From: Rhodeus uyekii
Lineage: Eukaryota; Chordata; Actinopteri; Cypriniformes; Acheilognathidae
DNA length: 64,000 nt
Direction of reading: 5' to 3'
Assembly (NCBI GenBank): GCA_037043235.1
Contig: JAWRVZ010000075.1
Span: 2,105,001 to 2,169,000, forward strand
Shown here: piece after piece, positions 13,746 through 23,799 of the stretch
Layout of the letters: each line of letters opens with the position of its first letter
How positions within the stretch are numbered: position 1 is the stretch's first letter
Notes under the pieces: generated by a model
The model's input: the letters and a program-made list of their open reading frames with translations, nothing else
Told to the model about the DNA's origin: nothing
The model's database searches: none
Program-made: the position numbers and the translations under genes

Positions 13746-16700
13746 AAAATAATTTAAAACAATTTAAAGTAACCATTTTCTATTTTAATATATTTAAAAA
13801 ATGTATTAAAATCTGGATTTTCAGCATCATTCCTCCAGTCTTCATTGTCACATGATAAACTACTGTTTCCAAACTTTTGACAGTTAGTGTATGATATAAT
13901 TATGTAAAAAAAGGGGGGAAAGCCTGAAAGGTTTCAGTTTCTAATTTTTTTTTATTTTATGTACATAATACATTTCTTAAAAATAGGCTTTATTTTCTTA
14001 AAACAATCATCCCGTGGCATTCAGACTCACCAATTACCGTCCCTCCGCCCACAGTAGCAAGTCCGATGAGCAGGTACCGCCGCAATTTACGACCTCTCTC
14101 TTTCTTCTGTCGTCTTGAAGACTCTTCTCTGTTGAGAGAACGTCAGTTTGATTGTTAACTCTCGCTGGAGCCGCTGAAAGCTCGCAGGTCTCGCTCATTG
14201 TGAACAAAAATCTATCAGAAATGAAAACTAAAATGAAAGCGCCAAACTGAGAGGAAAAACCTTGACCTTGAATGCAAGTACACAAAATGCTCCCGGCTGT
14301 GTGTGACCAGCAAAGAACACATTAAAAGACAGCAAATGCATTCAAAGCTTGTTCCCCACATCAAAAGTATTCGATTTTATAACGGCATTGATTGTGCTGC
14401 AGATGATTTGCATGGCCTTTTCTGTGAGTCTGCAGATGACCCAGGTGGGTTTTATGGAAATAGCCACTAAATAATCCTTCCAAACAGTGAAACCAGTGTT
14501 TGTTTCTCAGAGAGATGTTGATAACCCCCCCAAAAAGCCAATAAAGAGGTAGCAGCTGACGATCGGAGGAAGTTTCACTCACTCGCTCTCCTCTACCGCC
14601 TCTCTCAATTTCTCTCCGAGAGTCTCTTCAAAATCCTCCAGCTGCTGTTGGGTGACACGCAGCAAACAGCTGACATGTCGGATCAGAACACGAGCCCTGG
14701 CATCATAATGTCCTGCAGGAGAGGGATGGAGAAATGCTCACTACACACAAAACAAGAGTAAGGCCACGTGTCCAACAAAGCTTTTTGAGGCTCTTTCAGT
14801 TGTTCAGTAGTATCTAACATCAAATATACAGTTTCTGTATTGTTTCGCTATATACCGTATTTATATATCAGATGCTCCGGAACATAAGACGCACCCAATT
14901 TTAAAGGAGGAAAATCTAGAAAAAAAAAGATTCTGAACCAAATACTGTAGTAAAATATTTTATATCAACTGTATAAAGTTAACAGCACAAAAAACATAAA
15001 AACATTTATGCCAACCAAGTAACATATTAAGAACTATCTTTACTCTCATTAACAGTCAGTAAACATTGAAAGTAACAAAAAAAAGGCTGTAATGTTTTTA
15101 TTCGAACTCCAATAATTTGTGTGTAAACCGGGAAGTGGGGTGTTGTACCGAAATCTCACTCCCCGGACAAATCCCTCACTAACATCCAGATTTTTCTGCA
15201 GCAGAAAAATACACCTGTGAAAATCTCACTCCCCTCAATAACTCTGGTTTAAAAGCTCACAGACTCACCATATTTATTTTATTATCTCATTATGGTATGG
15301 ACATTCTTTGCTCAAAAGCATTTAGTTGTAACAATTATAGTATGGGTTTACCAGGGGGAGTCAGATTTTCACAGCAAAAAAATAACACCATATTTATCTT
15401 ATTGTCTCATCATATGGTGAGTCTGTGAGCTTTTAAACCAGAGTTATTGAGGGGAGTGAGATTTTCACAGGTGTATTTTTCTGCTGTGAAAATCTGACTC
15501 CCCCTGTTAAACCCATAGGCCTACTATAATTCATTATAACTGTAATATAATTTCATTTTCTGCTTATGCAAGCGTACAAGTCGGTTTGTAGGCGAATATG
15601 CTCAAGGAAGTGCGTTCACCTCGATGCAGCGCGTATTAATGCGCGCGTGTTGGGGAATGAGATTTGTCCGGGGAGTCAGATTTTCACAACCAAAACATGC
15701 GCGTTCGGCGCTAACGCTTCACTCTCTGTGAGTCACGCCTCTTTCTCTCGGTTTCGTTTCACTTTCTCTTACGCACGGCTCGTCTCTCGACTCTCTCCCG
15801 CTGCAGACCTCGCTGAACCACGCCCCCCTCGCCACAGTCAACACTGTAAAGTCCACCATTGCCTCCCACTCGTCATCACCATGGCTACGGCCGTGGACGC
15901 GCTCCGCGGATTCTTTATATTCGTCCAACTTCCCCCCCCCAGTTTTGGGGAAGAAAAAGTGCGTCTTATGCGGCAAGAAATACGGTAAGTGTTGATACAA
16001 TGTAAAAAGAATTTGTTTTAAATTATTTTGTTCTGTTATTATCATTATTGCCATCTGTTGCTGCTGCACAAGCAGCATTTGCATTGTATTTGTCCCGCCC
16101 CTCCTCCACTGTGATTGGACGGCAGGGTGAAACGTGATGAGCATGATTTTTTTACCCCAAATTGAACATCCTATTGGGAAAAAAAGCTTTGGTGGACACA
16201 AGGAATAACAGATGATTCAGGATTGTTTTTAGAACTGATACAAGCAAAAACCATAAAACTCGTTATTTGAAATAAAATAAACATTAACTGAAAAAAGGCA
16301 ATTTCCCATTTTTATTTAGCTACATTATGTTAAAAAAATACAGTAGAGAGTGGCGCTTGCAATGACAAGGTCATGGGTTTGAATCCCAGGGAAAGCAAGA
16401 ACTGATTAAAATGTCACTGTATTTCTTGAATGCAATGCAAGTCGCTATGGATAAAAGCGTCTGCTAAATGCAAAGGTAAATGTAACATTGGGATGTGAGT
16501 GTGATTAATTGTCTAGAATTTGTCTACAATTAAAATGCAAAACATCTTAATGCTAAAAAAAAACGTTATGCAAGATATAATTTCATATCTTTCCTGGACT
16601 TCAAGTGTATTTATTATACATCATCAGATTTTTATGCCTGCCAATGCAAAAAAAGATCAGCTAATTAAATAAGAAACGACAGCTCACCATCCTTGACAGA

Positions 16701-18853
16701 GAAAGACACGAGATCCTGAAAAAGAGTTACAGAAGAACGTTACGAAGGAGCATCCATGGCCCGGTTTACACCTGCTATAAAGATGTGCTTTGGTCGATTG
16801 GAAGTTGAAAATGCATTGCTTTTGTAAAAATGTACTCTTGTTCTCTCACCACTCCTGATTTCTAACACACACTCACAGTGTTCGGCGTGATCTTGCGACT
16901 ATCAGAGCAGAAACAAAAGCTGCTGCTGCTTGTGATCCGATCGACCAAAACACATCTTAATACCCGGTTTAAACAGGGTCTATACGTAAATGCAATCATC
17001 CAGTTGTTAACGTCACATGTGTACCTGAGTGATGGGTAAAGCTCCGGCTCGGAGCAGCGGCTCTGAATGCAAGATGGACAGGAAGGTGTCAGTGCCTTCG
17101 AACCCGAGTCCTGTCAGGAAAGCTTGCATAACTGGCATGACCGACTCATCGAGATTCAGCCACTGGACCAGAGACTTCAGATACGTCTCGCGAAAACATC
17201 TGCATCGGGAAAATATCACAGTGAACCGTCACAAACTGGAAGAACATCACCGTACAAACAAAATAAACTGTTTAATCTAGCAAGGACAAATTGATATAAA
17301 ACTAAAATAAAATGAAATTGATAAAAAGTGACACTTACAATGTTACAAAATAATTATTATTATTCCAAATTAATGCTATTCTTTGATTTACATCAAATAA
17401 TGAATCAGCACAACTTTGAAAATACAGCTTTCCATCAAAGGAATAAATTACATTTTATTATATATTCACATAGAAAACAGTTATTTAGAATTGTAATAAT
17501 ATCTCACAATTTTACTGCGTATAGTGTAGTTCTGATCATATAAATGCAGGCCTGTATCATGATGGTAATTCACTCTCAGTTTCCCCCCATTAAACCCAGC
17601 GCATGCTTTTTGGGGGTCTGTTAAAAGTCGAAGGGCTCAGGGGAGGCAACTTCCCGATATAACTTCATAATAATTATATAACTTCAAAAACATTAATGTT
17701 TTATTTTTGTAATATCAATTATTTTCTCATCCAGTTGTTTTTGAGGCACTGCCTCCCTTGCCTCCTCCTTCATGATATAGCTTTAAAACTAAAAAAAAAC
17801 AAAAAAAAAACATACTGACCCCAAAACTTTTTTCATGCTACATTAAAGTGTTATTAAATGCTTTACTTTTGCTCATGTCCATGAAACAGCTGACCCAGAG
17901 ACACTCCACATAACCCAGCGTACGCAAACCGCCCTGGTTCACTCAGCCGTTGACCGAACGCGTTCTCTGCTGGCGACTGGCTTTTCTTTTGTCCTCCTGG
18001 GTCTGAAACAATCAAAAGACAAAATGCAAAAAGAGCGTGTGAAGCATGTGTAAGTGTTCAATAATAAATACCCACAGACCGGGTCACATCAAATCTACTC
18101 CTCCACATTTTCATTGCATGCTTATTGCAGCAAGCAGATGTTTTTTAAACATTACAAATCCTAAGATCACATTTTATTGCTTAACGCATTAATTTTAATT
18201 GTGGTATGCATGAATGTTTTGATTGCACAGCGACAAGTTCATCATTTTAAAACATAAAAGACATTAAGCAACCATCTTAAGATCTGCCTCTTGGACCCAA
18301 AGTCTGTGCATTTGATTTTCAGCTTTTGATGACGTGCAAAGCTTAATATTTTTGATTAGAAGGCTGTAGCTTCCAGATCAAACTTCATCTGCATGCAAAA
18401 CCCTTTTATGAGAATATTATATTTTGCATTTTGACATTTGCACAAACATGTGACTGCTTAAAGCCCTAAAAACCCTTAAAAGACCTAAAAAAAATACATG
18501 AATAATGCATTTCAAAAGATCTACATGTGTTGTTATGCGACTTAAAATCCCCCTTGTTTAAGCAAAGCATGTTTAAGGAAGTGATCTGTGATGTTTAAAG
18601 CTGAACTGAACACTAAGCAGCTGTTTTAGACATAACACATAAAAAATAACACATAAAAACCCTCCTTATGAGAATGAAACATAACTAACAATAACCATAA
18701 AAGCCTCACAAAATAAGAAAGACTTTTATTTTGTTGTAGGCAAAACTAAAATCTTTTCAAAGTCCTTTAAAAAACTTAATTGCCCTTTTTGTGAAATTTA
18801 CGAATACCTGGAGTTAATTTCGTCTCCTCGTTGTTGCTATTTGTTGGTTCCAT
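1951..18853 (-). CDS. tmco4: tmco4, transmembrane and coiled-coil domain protein 4 (14 coding exons)
   Basis: CDS = complement of 18808-18853, 17867-18002, 17025-17199, 16688-16715, 14583-14712, 14031-14128, 12638-12781, 11701-11820, 10005-10169, 8356-8492, 6770-6854, 6411-6528, 4339-4456 and 1951-2451. The sum is 2001 nt, 666 aa plus stop, with every junction GT/AG and in phase. Human TMCO4, as recalled, is about 634 aa. The protein has an N-terminal helical region, a glycine-rich hydrophobic block of likely membrane segments (about residues 190-252), and a DUF726 alpha/beta-hydrolase fold with a GFSLG nucleophile elbow (Ser about 404). The C-terminal tail (about 515-666) is acidic, low complexity and diverged. 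The substrate is not established; the GXSXG motif suggests a lipase/esterase-like fold. An in-frame upstream ATG at 18970 would add 39 residues; 18853 is preferred because the extension has no recalled counterpart. Confidence 0.93.
2610..2750 (+). repeat. tRNA-derived SINE, 5'-truncated
   Basis: Contains GTAGAGTGTGGCGCTTGCAA, B-box GGTTCGATTCCC and the tail TTGGATAAAAGTGTCTG. Within tmco4 intron 13. Confidence 0.75.
2903..3141. mobile_element. MITE with TCCTGTTTACACCTGG ends, 239 bp
   Basis: Left TCCTGTTTACACCTGGTATT and right inverted end (ACGTGTAAACAGGA), including the internal GATCCGATCGATCAAA. Same family as 862-1410 and 16760-16979, here without an internal SINE. Transposon superfamily not resolved. 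Confidence 0.65.
3253..3410 (-). repeat. tRNA-derived SINE
   Basis: Minus-strand copy with the tail (inverted GCAGACACTTTTATCCAAA) at 3270-3290 and the B-box in GGGAATCGAACCCATGA. Confidence 0.75.
4339..4456 (-). CDS. tmco4: tmco4 coding exon 13
   Basis: Encodes RGDWLLGFLYRSSSVQLCV and AGLQPISSQDRKIINVDLSS. Acceptor gcatag, donor GTGAGC, phase 0 at the end. No long open frame exists here; it was found by protein similarity. Confidence 0.9.
4915..5290. repeat. dispersed cyprinid repeat, AT-rich
   Basis: Contains the recurrent motifs GATCATGTGACACTGAAG, GATGATGCTGAAAATACAG and ATCACAGGAATAAATTAC, seen again at 13830-13880, 17410-17460, 30250-30620, 48900-49190, 54400-54780 and 57540-57690. 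Recognised as an abundant fish repeat; class not certain. Confidence 0.6.
5375..5667. mobile_element. non-autonomous hAT element, 293 bp
   Basis: Termini CAGGGGTGGCCAACCC and GGTTGGCCACCCCTG, with a perfect 8-bp target duplication CCCTAGAA at 5367-5374 and 5668-5675. Contains a poly-C run at about 5585-5603. In tmco4 intron 12. Confidence 0.85.
5931..5979. repeat. (CA)n microsatellite
   Basis: Imperfect CA dinucleotide array. A short (GT)n follows at 6134-6158. Confidence 0.9.
6411..6528 (-). CDS. tmco4: tmco4 coding exon 12
   Basis: Encodes GVVEDVVLLGAPVDGSEKAW and RVVAGKIVNGYC. Matches the human IIEDVILLGAPVEG segment; donor GTAAGG. The LGAPV strand commonly follows the nucleophile in such folds. 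Confidence 0.92.
6770..6854 (-). CDS. tmco4: tmco4 coding exon 11 (nucleophile elbow)
   Basis: Encodes GKRPVSLIGFSLGARVIYFC. The GFSLG pentapeptide matches the GXSXG elbow of alpha/beta hydrolases, with the candidate Ser at about residue 404. Confidence 0.93.
7000..7136. mobile_element. non-autonomous hAT element, 137 bp
   Basis: Termini CAGTGGTCCCCAACC and GGTTGGGGAACACTG; GC-rich interior (CCGCGGACC twice). Perfect 8-bp target duplication CTCTAAAT at 6992-6999 and 7137-7144. In tmco4 intron 10. Confidence 0.88.
7440..8058. mobile_element. element with repeated TATAACCCGC motifs
   Basis: TATAACCCGC-type motifs cluster at both ends (about 7456, 7500-7530 and 7985-8055), resembling Tigger/pogo-type element ends. 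The interior has two CCAATCA boxes (about 7795 and 7833). No clean target duplication seen. Confidence 0.4.
8356..8492 (-). CDS. tmco4: tmco4 coding exon 10
   Basis: Encodes IVTALTWPASLLAVASV and DNPWGVCLSRSAEVGKHLA, nearly identical to human. Donor GTCAGA, phase 0. Confidence 0.93.
8746..8835. repeat. short repeat, copy 1
   Basis: CATTGAAATAATCTGCTTCA to CCCCCAGCTCCACCTGCC; a second copy lies inside a SINE at 9681-9770. Confidence 0.55.
9575..9807 (-). repeat. tRNA-derived SINE interrupted by a 90-bp insertion
   Basis: Tail (ATTTTATCCAAAGCGATTG) at 9593-9611 and B-box (GGGAATCAAACC) on the left; A-box (CTACTGTTTGAGCTACAGG) on the right. About 9681-9770 is foreign and matches 8746-8835. Confidence 0.65.
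10005..10169 (-). CDS. tmco4: tmco4 coding exon 9
   Basis: Encodes FQAPWSSL, EQYCLKWESRYLLELG and VAQEALKYTVLS, all strongly conserved with human. Acceptor cccacag, donor GTATCT. Confidence 0.93.
10390..10770. repeat. dispersed fish repeat
   Basis: Contains GGCCAATCACAACGCACTG, CAGCTGGCCAATCAGAGCAC and TACAGCGCCTTTAA, recalled as an abundant zebrafish-type MITE. Limits approximate. Confidence 0.45.
10804..11645. mobile_element. foldback element with long terminal inverted repeats
   Basis: About 55-60 bp at 10820-10878 (GCCATTAATATTGAACGAAA, then TATTAGTGAAAACGAACAAA) recurs inverted at 11578-11640 with very few mismatches. Lies in tmco4 intron 8, ending 55 bases before exon 8. Confidence 0.65.
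11701..11820 (-). CDS. tmco4: tmco4 coding exon 8
   Basis: Encodes YKMNKRVGAIKEFEFLP and LTIAVTGWLCSGKY, the first beta strands of the hydrolase-like domain. Donor GTGAGT, acceptor catcag. Confidence 0.92.
12086..12242. mobile_element. MITE with TTACACTTTATTTT termini
   Basis: TTACACTTTATTTT at the left and AAATAAAGTGTTAC at the right, 157 bp. Recalled as a widespread fish family; related fragments at about 48690-48830 and 62345-62480. Confidence 0.6.
12638..12781 (-). CDS. tmco4: tmco4 coding exon 7 (Gly/Ala-rich membrane block)
   Basis: Encodes residues about 205-252, including GLAAPLVAAGAGAVLG and IAIMASLFGAAGAGLTG. These Gly/Ala-rich hydrophobic helices are diagnostic for TMCO4/DUF726 proteins. 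GC content is visibly higher than in the flanking introns. Confidence 0.93.
13150..13740. repeat. cluster of (TA)n, (TG)n and (GA)n arrays with inverted motifs
   Basis: (TA)n at about 13192-13260, 13484-13520, 13574-13600 and 13668-13712, (TG)n at 13299-13336, and (GA)n at 13712-13741. Between them the motif AAAGCTGAATTTTATAGTTA recurs several times in both orientations. Confidence 0.85.
14031..14128 (-). CDS. tmco4: tmco4 coding exon 6
   Basis: Basic stretch (RRQKKERGRKLRR) leading into YLLIGLATVGGGTVIG, the first hydrophobic segment. The donor is GTGAGT at 14030. Confidence 0.92.
14583..14712 (-). CDS. tmco4: tmco4 coding exon 5
   Basis: Encodes HYDARARVLIRHVSCLL followed by a charged helix (QQQLEDFEETLGEKLREA), the coiled-coil part of the family name. 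Donor GTGAGT; leaves GA. Confidence 0.9.
14858..15985. mobile_element. pogo/Tc1-mariner-like non-autonomous element with nested palindrome
   Basis: Ends CCGTATTT...CATAAGACGCAC at the left and the inverted form GTGCGTCTTATGCGG...AAATACGG at the right, each bordered by TA. The interior holds large inverted repeats and no transposase. Confidence 0.6.
15199..15486. repeat. 74-bp perfect inverted repeat with 140-bp loop
   Basis: 15199-15272 is the exact reverse complement of 15413-15486 as read by eye. Outside and inside it, CTGACTCCCCC/GGGGGAGTCAG motifs form further partial inverted pairs. Confidence 0.85.
16340..16482 (+). repeat. tRNA-derived SINE
   Basis: 5'-shortened copy with CAGTAGAGAGTGGCGCTTGC, a mutated B-box and the tail ATGGATAAAAGCGTCTGC. 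In tmco4 intron 4. Confidence 0.75.
16688..16715 (-). CDS. tmco4: tmco4 coding exon 4 (28-nt microexon)
   Basis: Encodes DLVSFSVKD plus one base between a ttttcag acceptor and a GTGAGC donor. The human protein has DLLSFSLKDG at the same place. Splitting the Gly codon with exon 5 restores DGHYDARARV. Confidence 0.85.
16760..16979. mobile_element. MITE, third member of the TTTACACCTG family
   Basis: Left CCCGGTTTACACCTGCTAT, right GATCCGATCGACCAAAAC to CGGTTTAAACAGGG. About 220 bp. Confidence 0.6.
17025..17199 (-). CDS. tmco4: tmco4 coding exon 3
   Basis: Encodes SLVQWLNLDESVMPVMQAF and then LLRAGALPITQ at the donor GTACAC. Matches the helical N-terminal region of TMCO4. Ends in phase 0. Confidence 0.9.
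17867..18002 (-). CDS. tmco4: tmco4 coding exon 2
   Basis: Encodes the conserved block RFAYAGLCGVSLGQLF, very close to the human FAYAALCGISLSQLF block as recalled. Acceptor tttcag, donor GTAAAG. Leaves AA, completed by A of exon 3 to Lys. Confidence 0.88.
18808..18853 (-). CDS. tmco4: tmco4 coding exon 1
   Basis: Starts ATG at 18853 and encodes MEPTNSNNEETKLTP, then a G before the donor GTATTC. Leaves phase 1, matched by exon 2, which begins with AC (GAC, Asp). The N-terminus is poorly conserved in this family, so the exon rests on frame, ATG and splice fit. Confidence 0.72.
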
Positions 18854-18959
18854 TGGTTTATTCTTACGATAAATAACAGCAGAATTGTAGAAGTTGTAAC
18901 TTTGTTGTCGTGACGGATGAAAGTTCAGCACAAAGTTGTCGTGTATGCAGCAACGCCTC

Positions 18960-19260
18960 CTATTGGTCATATCAATTCACCAATCGCGAAGGACTGCTCA
19001 TGAATATTAATTAAGTAACGTTACGTTCGTCCAGCTGGCCTCATCGATTGGATGAGCCGCAAGCGTTGGTGAGGTTTCCGCTATTCAGCTGGCAGGACTT
19101 GCTCATGAATATTAATAACAAACATTCTATTCGCGTGGTTGGCCAAACCGATTGGCTCAACTTCAGACGTTGGCGTTGTCAGCTGGCAAATGAGCGAGAT
19201 TAGTTTATGAATATTTATGACGTAACGTGACTGAACAGTGTCTGAAATCGCCCTCAATTC
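18960..19260 (-). promoter_or_regulatory. tmco4 promoter region with threefold degenerate repeat
   Basis: Upstream of the tmco4 ATG. Three copies of a module spaced about 103-105 bases: an ATGAATATT core at about 19000, 19105 and 19207, with CCAAT boxes (ATTGG) and CAGCTGGC E-boxes between them, and a CRE-like TGACGTAA near 19219. No TATA box is obvious. Function is inferred from position. Confidence 0.45.
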
Positions 19261-19848
19261 ACTCATCTCTACATTACTCCACTAATATAATCAATCCACT
19301 TTAATTAGTTGTATGTAAGCAAGTGAGTGAATTCGGACACTGGAAGTGCCGGTTTTGCATTTGTTTGTGTTTGCCGTTTAATAATCTTTTTAAACTTTTG
19401 CAAACTGGCAGCTACAGTTGTGAAAGGAAAAGATTTATCTTGAAATCTGTCATGGAAGCTACGTAAAAACCTTTAATAATTCATTAAAAATAGTTTATAC
19501 CTGTATGATATTACGGTGCACCCACATTGGACCAGCGGTTTGGAAAATACTATTCTGGTCAGACGCAGGACTCTCACAGTGCATTATGGGTATTCACTAG
19601 CTATTGAGTGTACATCTGTTGTGCAATCAGTATTGCGGTGCATTGTGGGATTTGGATTGAATGAGTGCACTTGATAACATCCACTGTGGTTTCAGACACC
19701 ACAAAAAATGTCTGTCATCTCAAATGCTGCCCTATTTAAGGGTATAAAACAGCATGACAGATTAAAAATCAAGTCTGATTTTGCCTCGTGACTACTGTAG
19801 ATTTATTTGACTCATTCTGATGATGGCAATTAATAAATAATGCCATTA

Positions 19849-20318
19849 AAGACCACATGAAATTAAGTTTTTTGGCTTTTAGTATGAATATATCAGTCTT
19901 ACTGTTCTCTATAAGCTAGTGTGCTTCAAAACTTCACATTTAGAAGATATAAGTGTTCAAAACTTACAGACTCTGGATTCACATTAGTGTCAGTGAACCG
20001 CCGCAGATCCAGAAACACGACAGACCAGAGCGGATCATGTGATCGAGTCGCCGCAGAACAGAAAACGTACGAGACCTGATTGAATCCGGCACCGAATTCT
20101 GTGTTTTAAAGCGATATGGAGGAGAAACAGTTAGAGATTAGGAGGAAACTGCGGCTTTACCAAACTCAACAGCTGTATCATAAAATAAACGTTATTGGCT
20201 TTTTAAAAAAAGGGGAGAAGCGTTTTTAATATGTCCCGCCCCATCTTCCTGTTTCAGTGGAAATTGCGTCAAAACATTGAAAAATTATGTTTCAAGGCAC
20301 TTCAGTGGGTCTTTAATG
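19849..20318. mobile_element. MITE with GCCATTAAAGACC termini
   Basis: Left GCCATTAAAGACCACATGAA; right end inverted (CAGTGGGTCTTTAATGGC). About 470 bp, just upstream of the tmco4 promoter. Confidence 0.6.
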
Positions 20319-21575
20319 GCGACGCTTTCTCTGACAAATGTAACTTGGTACTGAATAAAAAGAGTATTTCCACTGTCTAGAAATATTGCCAAACGTTAAT
20401 ATTAATTGGGTTCCTTGACTTGACGCTTTAGGGAGGTTAGAAAGTAAAGGCTGCATGTCCTTAATAATTAACTAATATTAATAAGCCGAGTCCTTTTCTT
20501 GGGATCTATCATTAATACATGGTTTTAGGTTTATGTGATGTCTTGAGGAAGATTTATGTGGTTAATTGATCATGCCTCTCTTCTCTCAGCCCTTCTCTTT
20601 GTGTTGTACGTAAAATGAAACTGAATATGAAGACATAAACATAAGCCCTTCAGAAATATTGTGCCATTTGTGGCCAGCAGATATCACTAGAGGTCCGTAT
20701 AAAACTGCAGCATACGATACTATTATATTGTCTCCTAACCTCACAGCCACACACAACCTTATTGTATGTATTTGTAAGCTTGTTTATTGTATTGTATTGC
20801 ATAAGAAGGTGCTTCGTCCTTGAACTTTTCCAGCATCTGTGATTAAAACCCCGAATATATCATTGCATCTGTAATCGCTATCTTTGATTGATTATAGCAA
20901 TTTATTTGAGTTACACAATTCTCATTGCAATAGCTCACTTTTTGACTTCCACTGGTATTTTCTGATTCTTATCCTTTGCATTACTATCTTGATCACTCCT
21001 GTTGTTATATAAAGTCTATGAGCTGTTGCATCTTGTTGCCGTTTCCACTAAAAGCCCATACTTGGGATGATCCAGCAGTGAAATGCATGATTACATAATT
21101 TCTAAAACCAAAAAAGCATATTTACTGTGTGATTAGCACAGAGAAACAAATGAACAAGTCTTTACAGCTTCACCAGTCTGTAGATATAATCAAGGACATG
21201 TCTATTCATATTCTTTTCACAACATGCAAATGAGAAAAAATGAGTTTGTGCATATCTCCTGTCTTACTATGTCATCTCTGTACTTCTCTCCTGCCTCTTC
21301 TTCTCTCTCTGCCTGGTACCATCTCTTCTCGGAGTCAATGAGGTCAAGACTTTAAGAATAGGAGAAGAGAGAGGAAGAACTAGCCGGCAGCGTTATGATA
21401 ATACCAAATCTGCTCCTTCCTTCATATAAACAAATGCCAGTGAAGAATCTTACCTTTGCGTTCCAGGTCAAAATATCCAGTTTATAGATCAGTGTGTGTT
21501 ACGGACGTCTTTATTTGTACTTCTTTCTCCATTTCCACTTGAGAAGTTTGTATGCCTGTGAGAGATATACTTTGT

Positions 21576-21736
21576 GCTTTCCTGTCGCTCAAACAGTAGA
21601 GTGTGGTGCTTGCAACATCAAGGTCATGGGTTCGATTCCCAGGGAAAGCAAGAACTGATGAGAATGTCAGTGTGTTTCTTGAATGCAATGCGAGTCGCTT
21701 TGGATAAAAGCGTCTGTCAAATGCATAAATGTAAGG
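21576..21736 (+). repeat. tRNA-derived SINE, near full length
   Basis: Head GCTTTCCTGTCGCTCAAACA, B-box GGTTCGATTCCC, tail TTGGATAAAAGCGTCTGTC. Confidence 0.8.
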
Positions 21737-21759
21737 ATACAGAGCACAACTTATGACAT

Positions 21760-22680
21760 AACATTATTATTACTATTTATGATATCTATTAAATATATAT
21801 TATTTCAAATAATTATATCAACAACATAATTGTTGTTATTATTATTATAATACATTATTTTTATTTTAATACCCCTTTTAAATTATAGTACATTCATGAT
21901 TATTATTAGCATATATTAAATATATATAAATTTAAATAATAATAATATAATAATAATATATATATTATTTATAATATATAATTATTATAATATATATATA
22001 TATATAATATATATTTATTTATATTACAATTATAATGACATTTAGTATTACAATACAATATCATTTTTTATTATTGTTATCGATTAAAAATATTATTTTT
22101 AAATAACAATAATTTGAAAAACAACAACAATAATAATTATTATTATACTTAGTCACATTTGCATGTGTAAACAACACAAAAACAAAGAAACTTAGAGATA
22201 ACTGTCTGTTAATATCAGTCAATAAAGTCAGATTAGGGAGATTTCAGAAACACAAGAGAACGGACAGAGAACTGAACCAAACGCAGGACTTAAATATGGG
22301 TTAGCATTGTGGGTTACCACATGAGACAGGTGACGGGACTAGTGAGGTGACTGGGTTCAAAACAAAGAAACACACGGGAAACATTATTATAACAACATTA
22401 TTATTAATTTTATTATATTATTATACCACTTTTACATAATAATAATTGTAATTATTATTAAATATATTACATTTAAATAATAATAATAATCTTTTCTATC
22501 ATTATTATATTTTATTCTATATATAATTATTTATTCTATCTATAACAAATACTTTATTTTTACTTAACAGTATTGTTTTAATATGTTAAACTGAACTAAT
22601 TCTAAATGAATACAAGCATATTGTTTTATGGTGTTAAATAAATAGTATTCAAAGTAAAATAGTAAATAATTAATCTAAAA
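21760..22680. other. AT-rich low-complexity tract
   Basis: TTATTA/TAATAA-dominated sequence without genes. About 22200-22380 is an island of higher complexity that may be a retroelement fragment. Confidence 0.5.
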
Positions 22681-23799
22681 GATCTCTCTAAAATCTCTAA
22701 TATCTGTAGCATCTTATCTTGGCTCGCTTTGGCATTGTTAGTTTAGCTTAGGGTTTAATTGAGCTTATATTAGTTGACTGAGATTTTCTTTTCTCATATT
22801 TACAAATAAAACTGTTTAGTTAGACGGATTGTGGTTTGGGGATTTACTGCTCCTCACCTCCATCTCATTTCATTCCCATCAGCTTGACGACACGCTCATT
22901 TAAACTAGAGCTCAGACCGAGCAGGAAAGCAAAGACAAACAGAAGAAAGGTGCTAACGCTGTTCATTCAGGTGGTTTACCATCATCGCCCCTGTCATCAA
23001 GAGCTCCCCACATCTGTTGAGAGATAACAGAGCAGAGACACGCACACACACTTATAAAGATCTGTCTTAGCAACCATTGTCCTACATTAAGTGTGTGTTT
23101 CCAAGTCATCCGCAGCCAAATCTGTCGAGACAGGCCTCACAGCAAAGGGGGATTCTTGGGGAATTTGGCGCCCAATCAAAGGCAATATAAACTCAATACA
23201 CCCTCTTGACATCCGCTTAGACAGAAAAGGTAAACAAACTAAAAAAAGATAATTCGCAGCAACATGCATCAAGCCACAAGGCCTGCTCGGTCTGCTTACG
23301 CACACGTGTAAATGCCGGTTTGGAGCGGGTTTTGTGTGTGGTTGTGTATATGTGCGTTTCTATGGAAAAAAAGGCAGCTGGACAGTCTTTTGGGAGTGAA
23401 GGGGGTGGGATAGGAAGAGTAGGTCAGGATATGCCTAAAGAGAGATATAAAAGAAAACCGCAGCTGTAGAAGACTGCGGCCAAAATGGTAAAATGCTCAA
23501 ATGCATTGAAATGCATGACAACATGTGAGGAACTAACGATGACTTTGGGGAATGGGAATAATGCAAAGCAGAGAAAAAACGGTTTCCATCAGAAATAACT
23601 TATTCAACATCTCAGTTGTTTCTCTTAGACATCAGTGGAGACTCAGATGTCTGTTTGGGTAAAAAGACTAACTGCGCTCGAATGTGCAAAGATATCAGTC
23701 TGCAACTAGACAGTAAAGTTCCTTGAGACAAACTTTTAAGTTGGTTTGACAAGGTCTGAAAGTTTTATAAGCTTCCTAACATGTTTTAGCATATCACTA

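Noticed and set aside
15719..16201. 160-aa minus-strand ORF and the overlapping plus ORF at 15566-15988
   Set aside because: Mostly inside the pogo-like element and its border; no transposase motifs.
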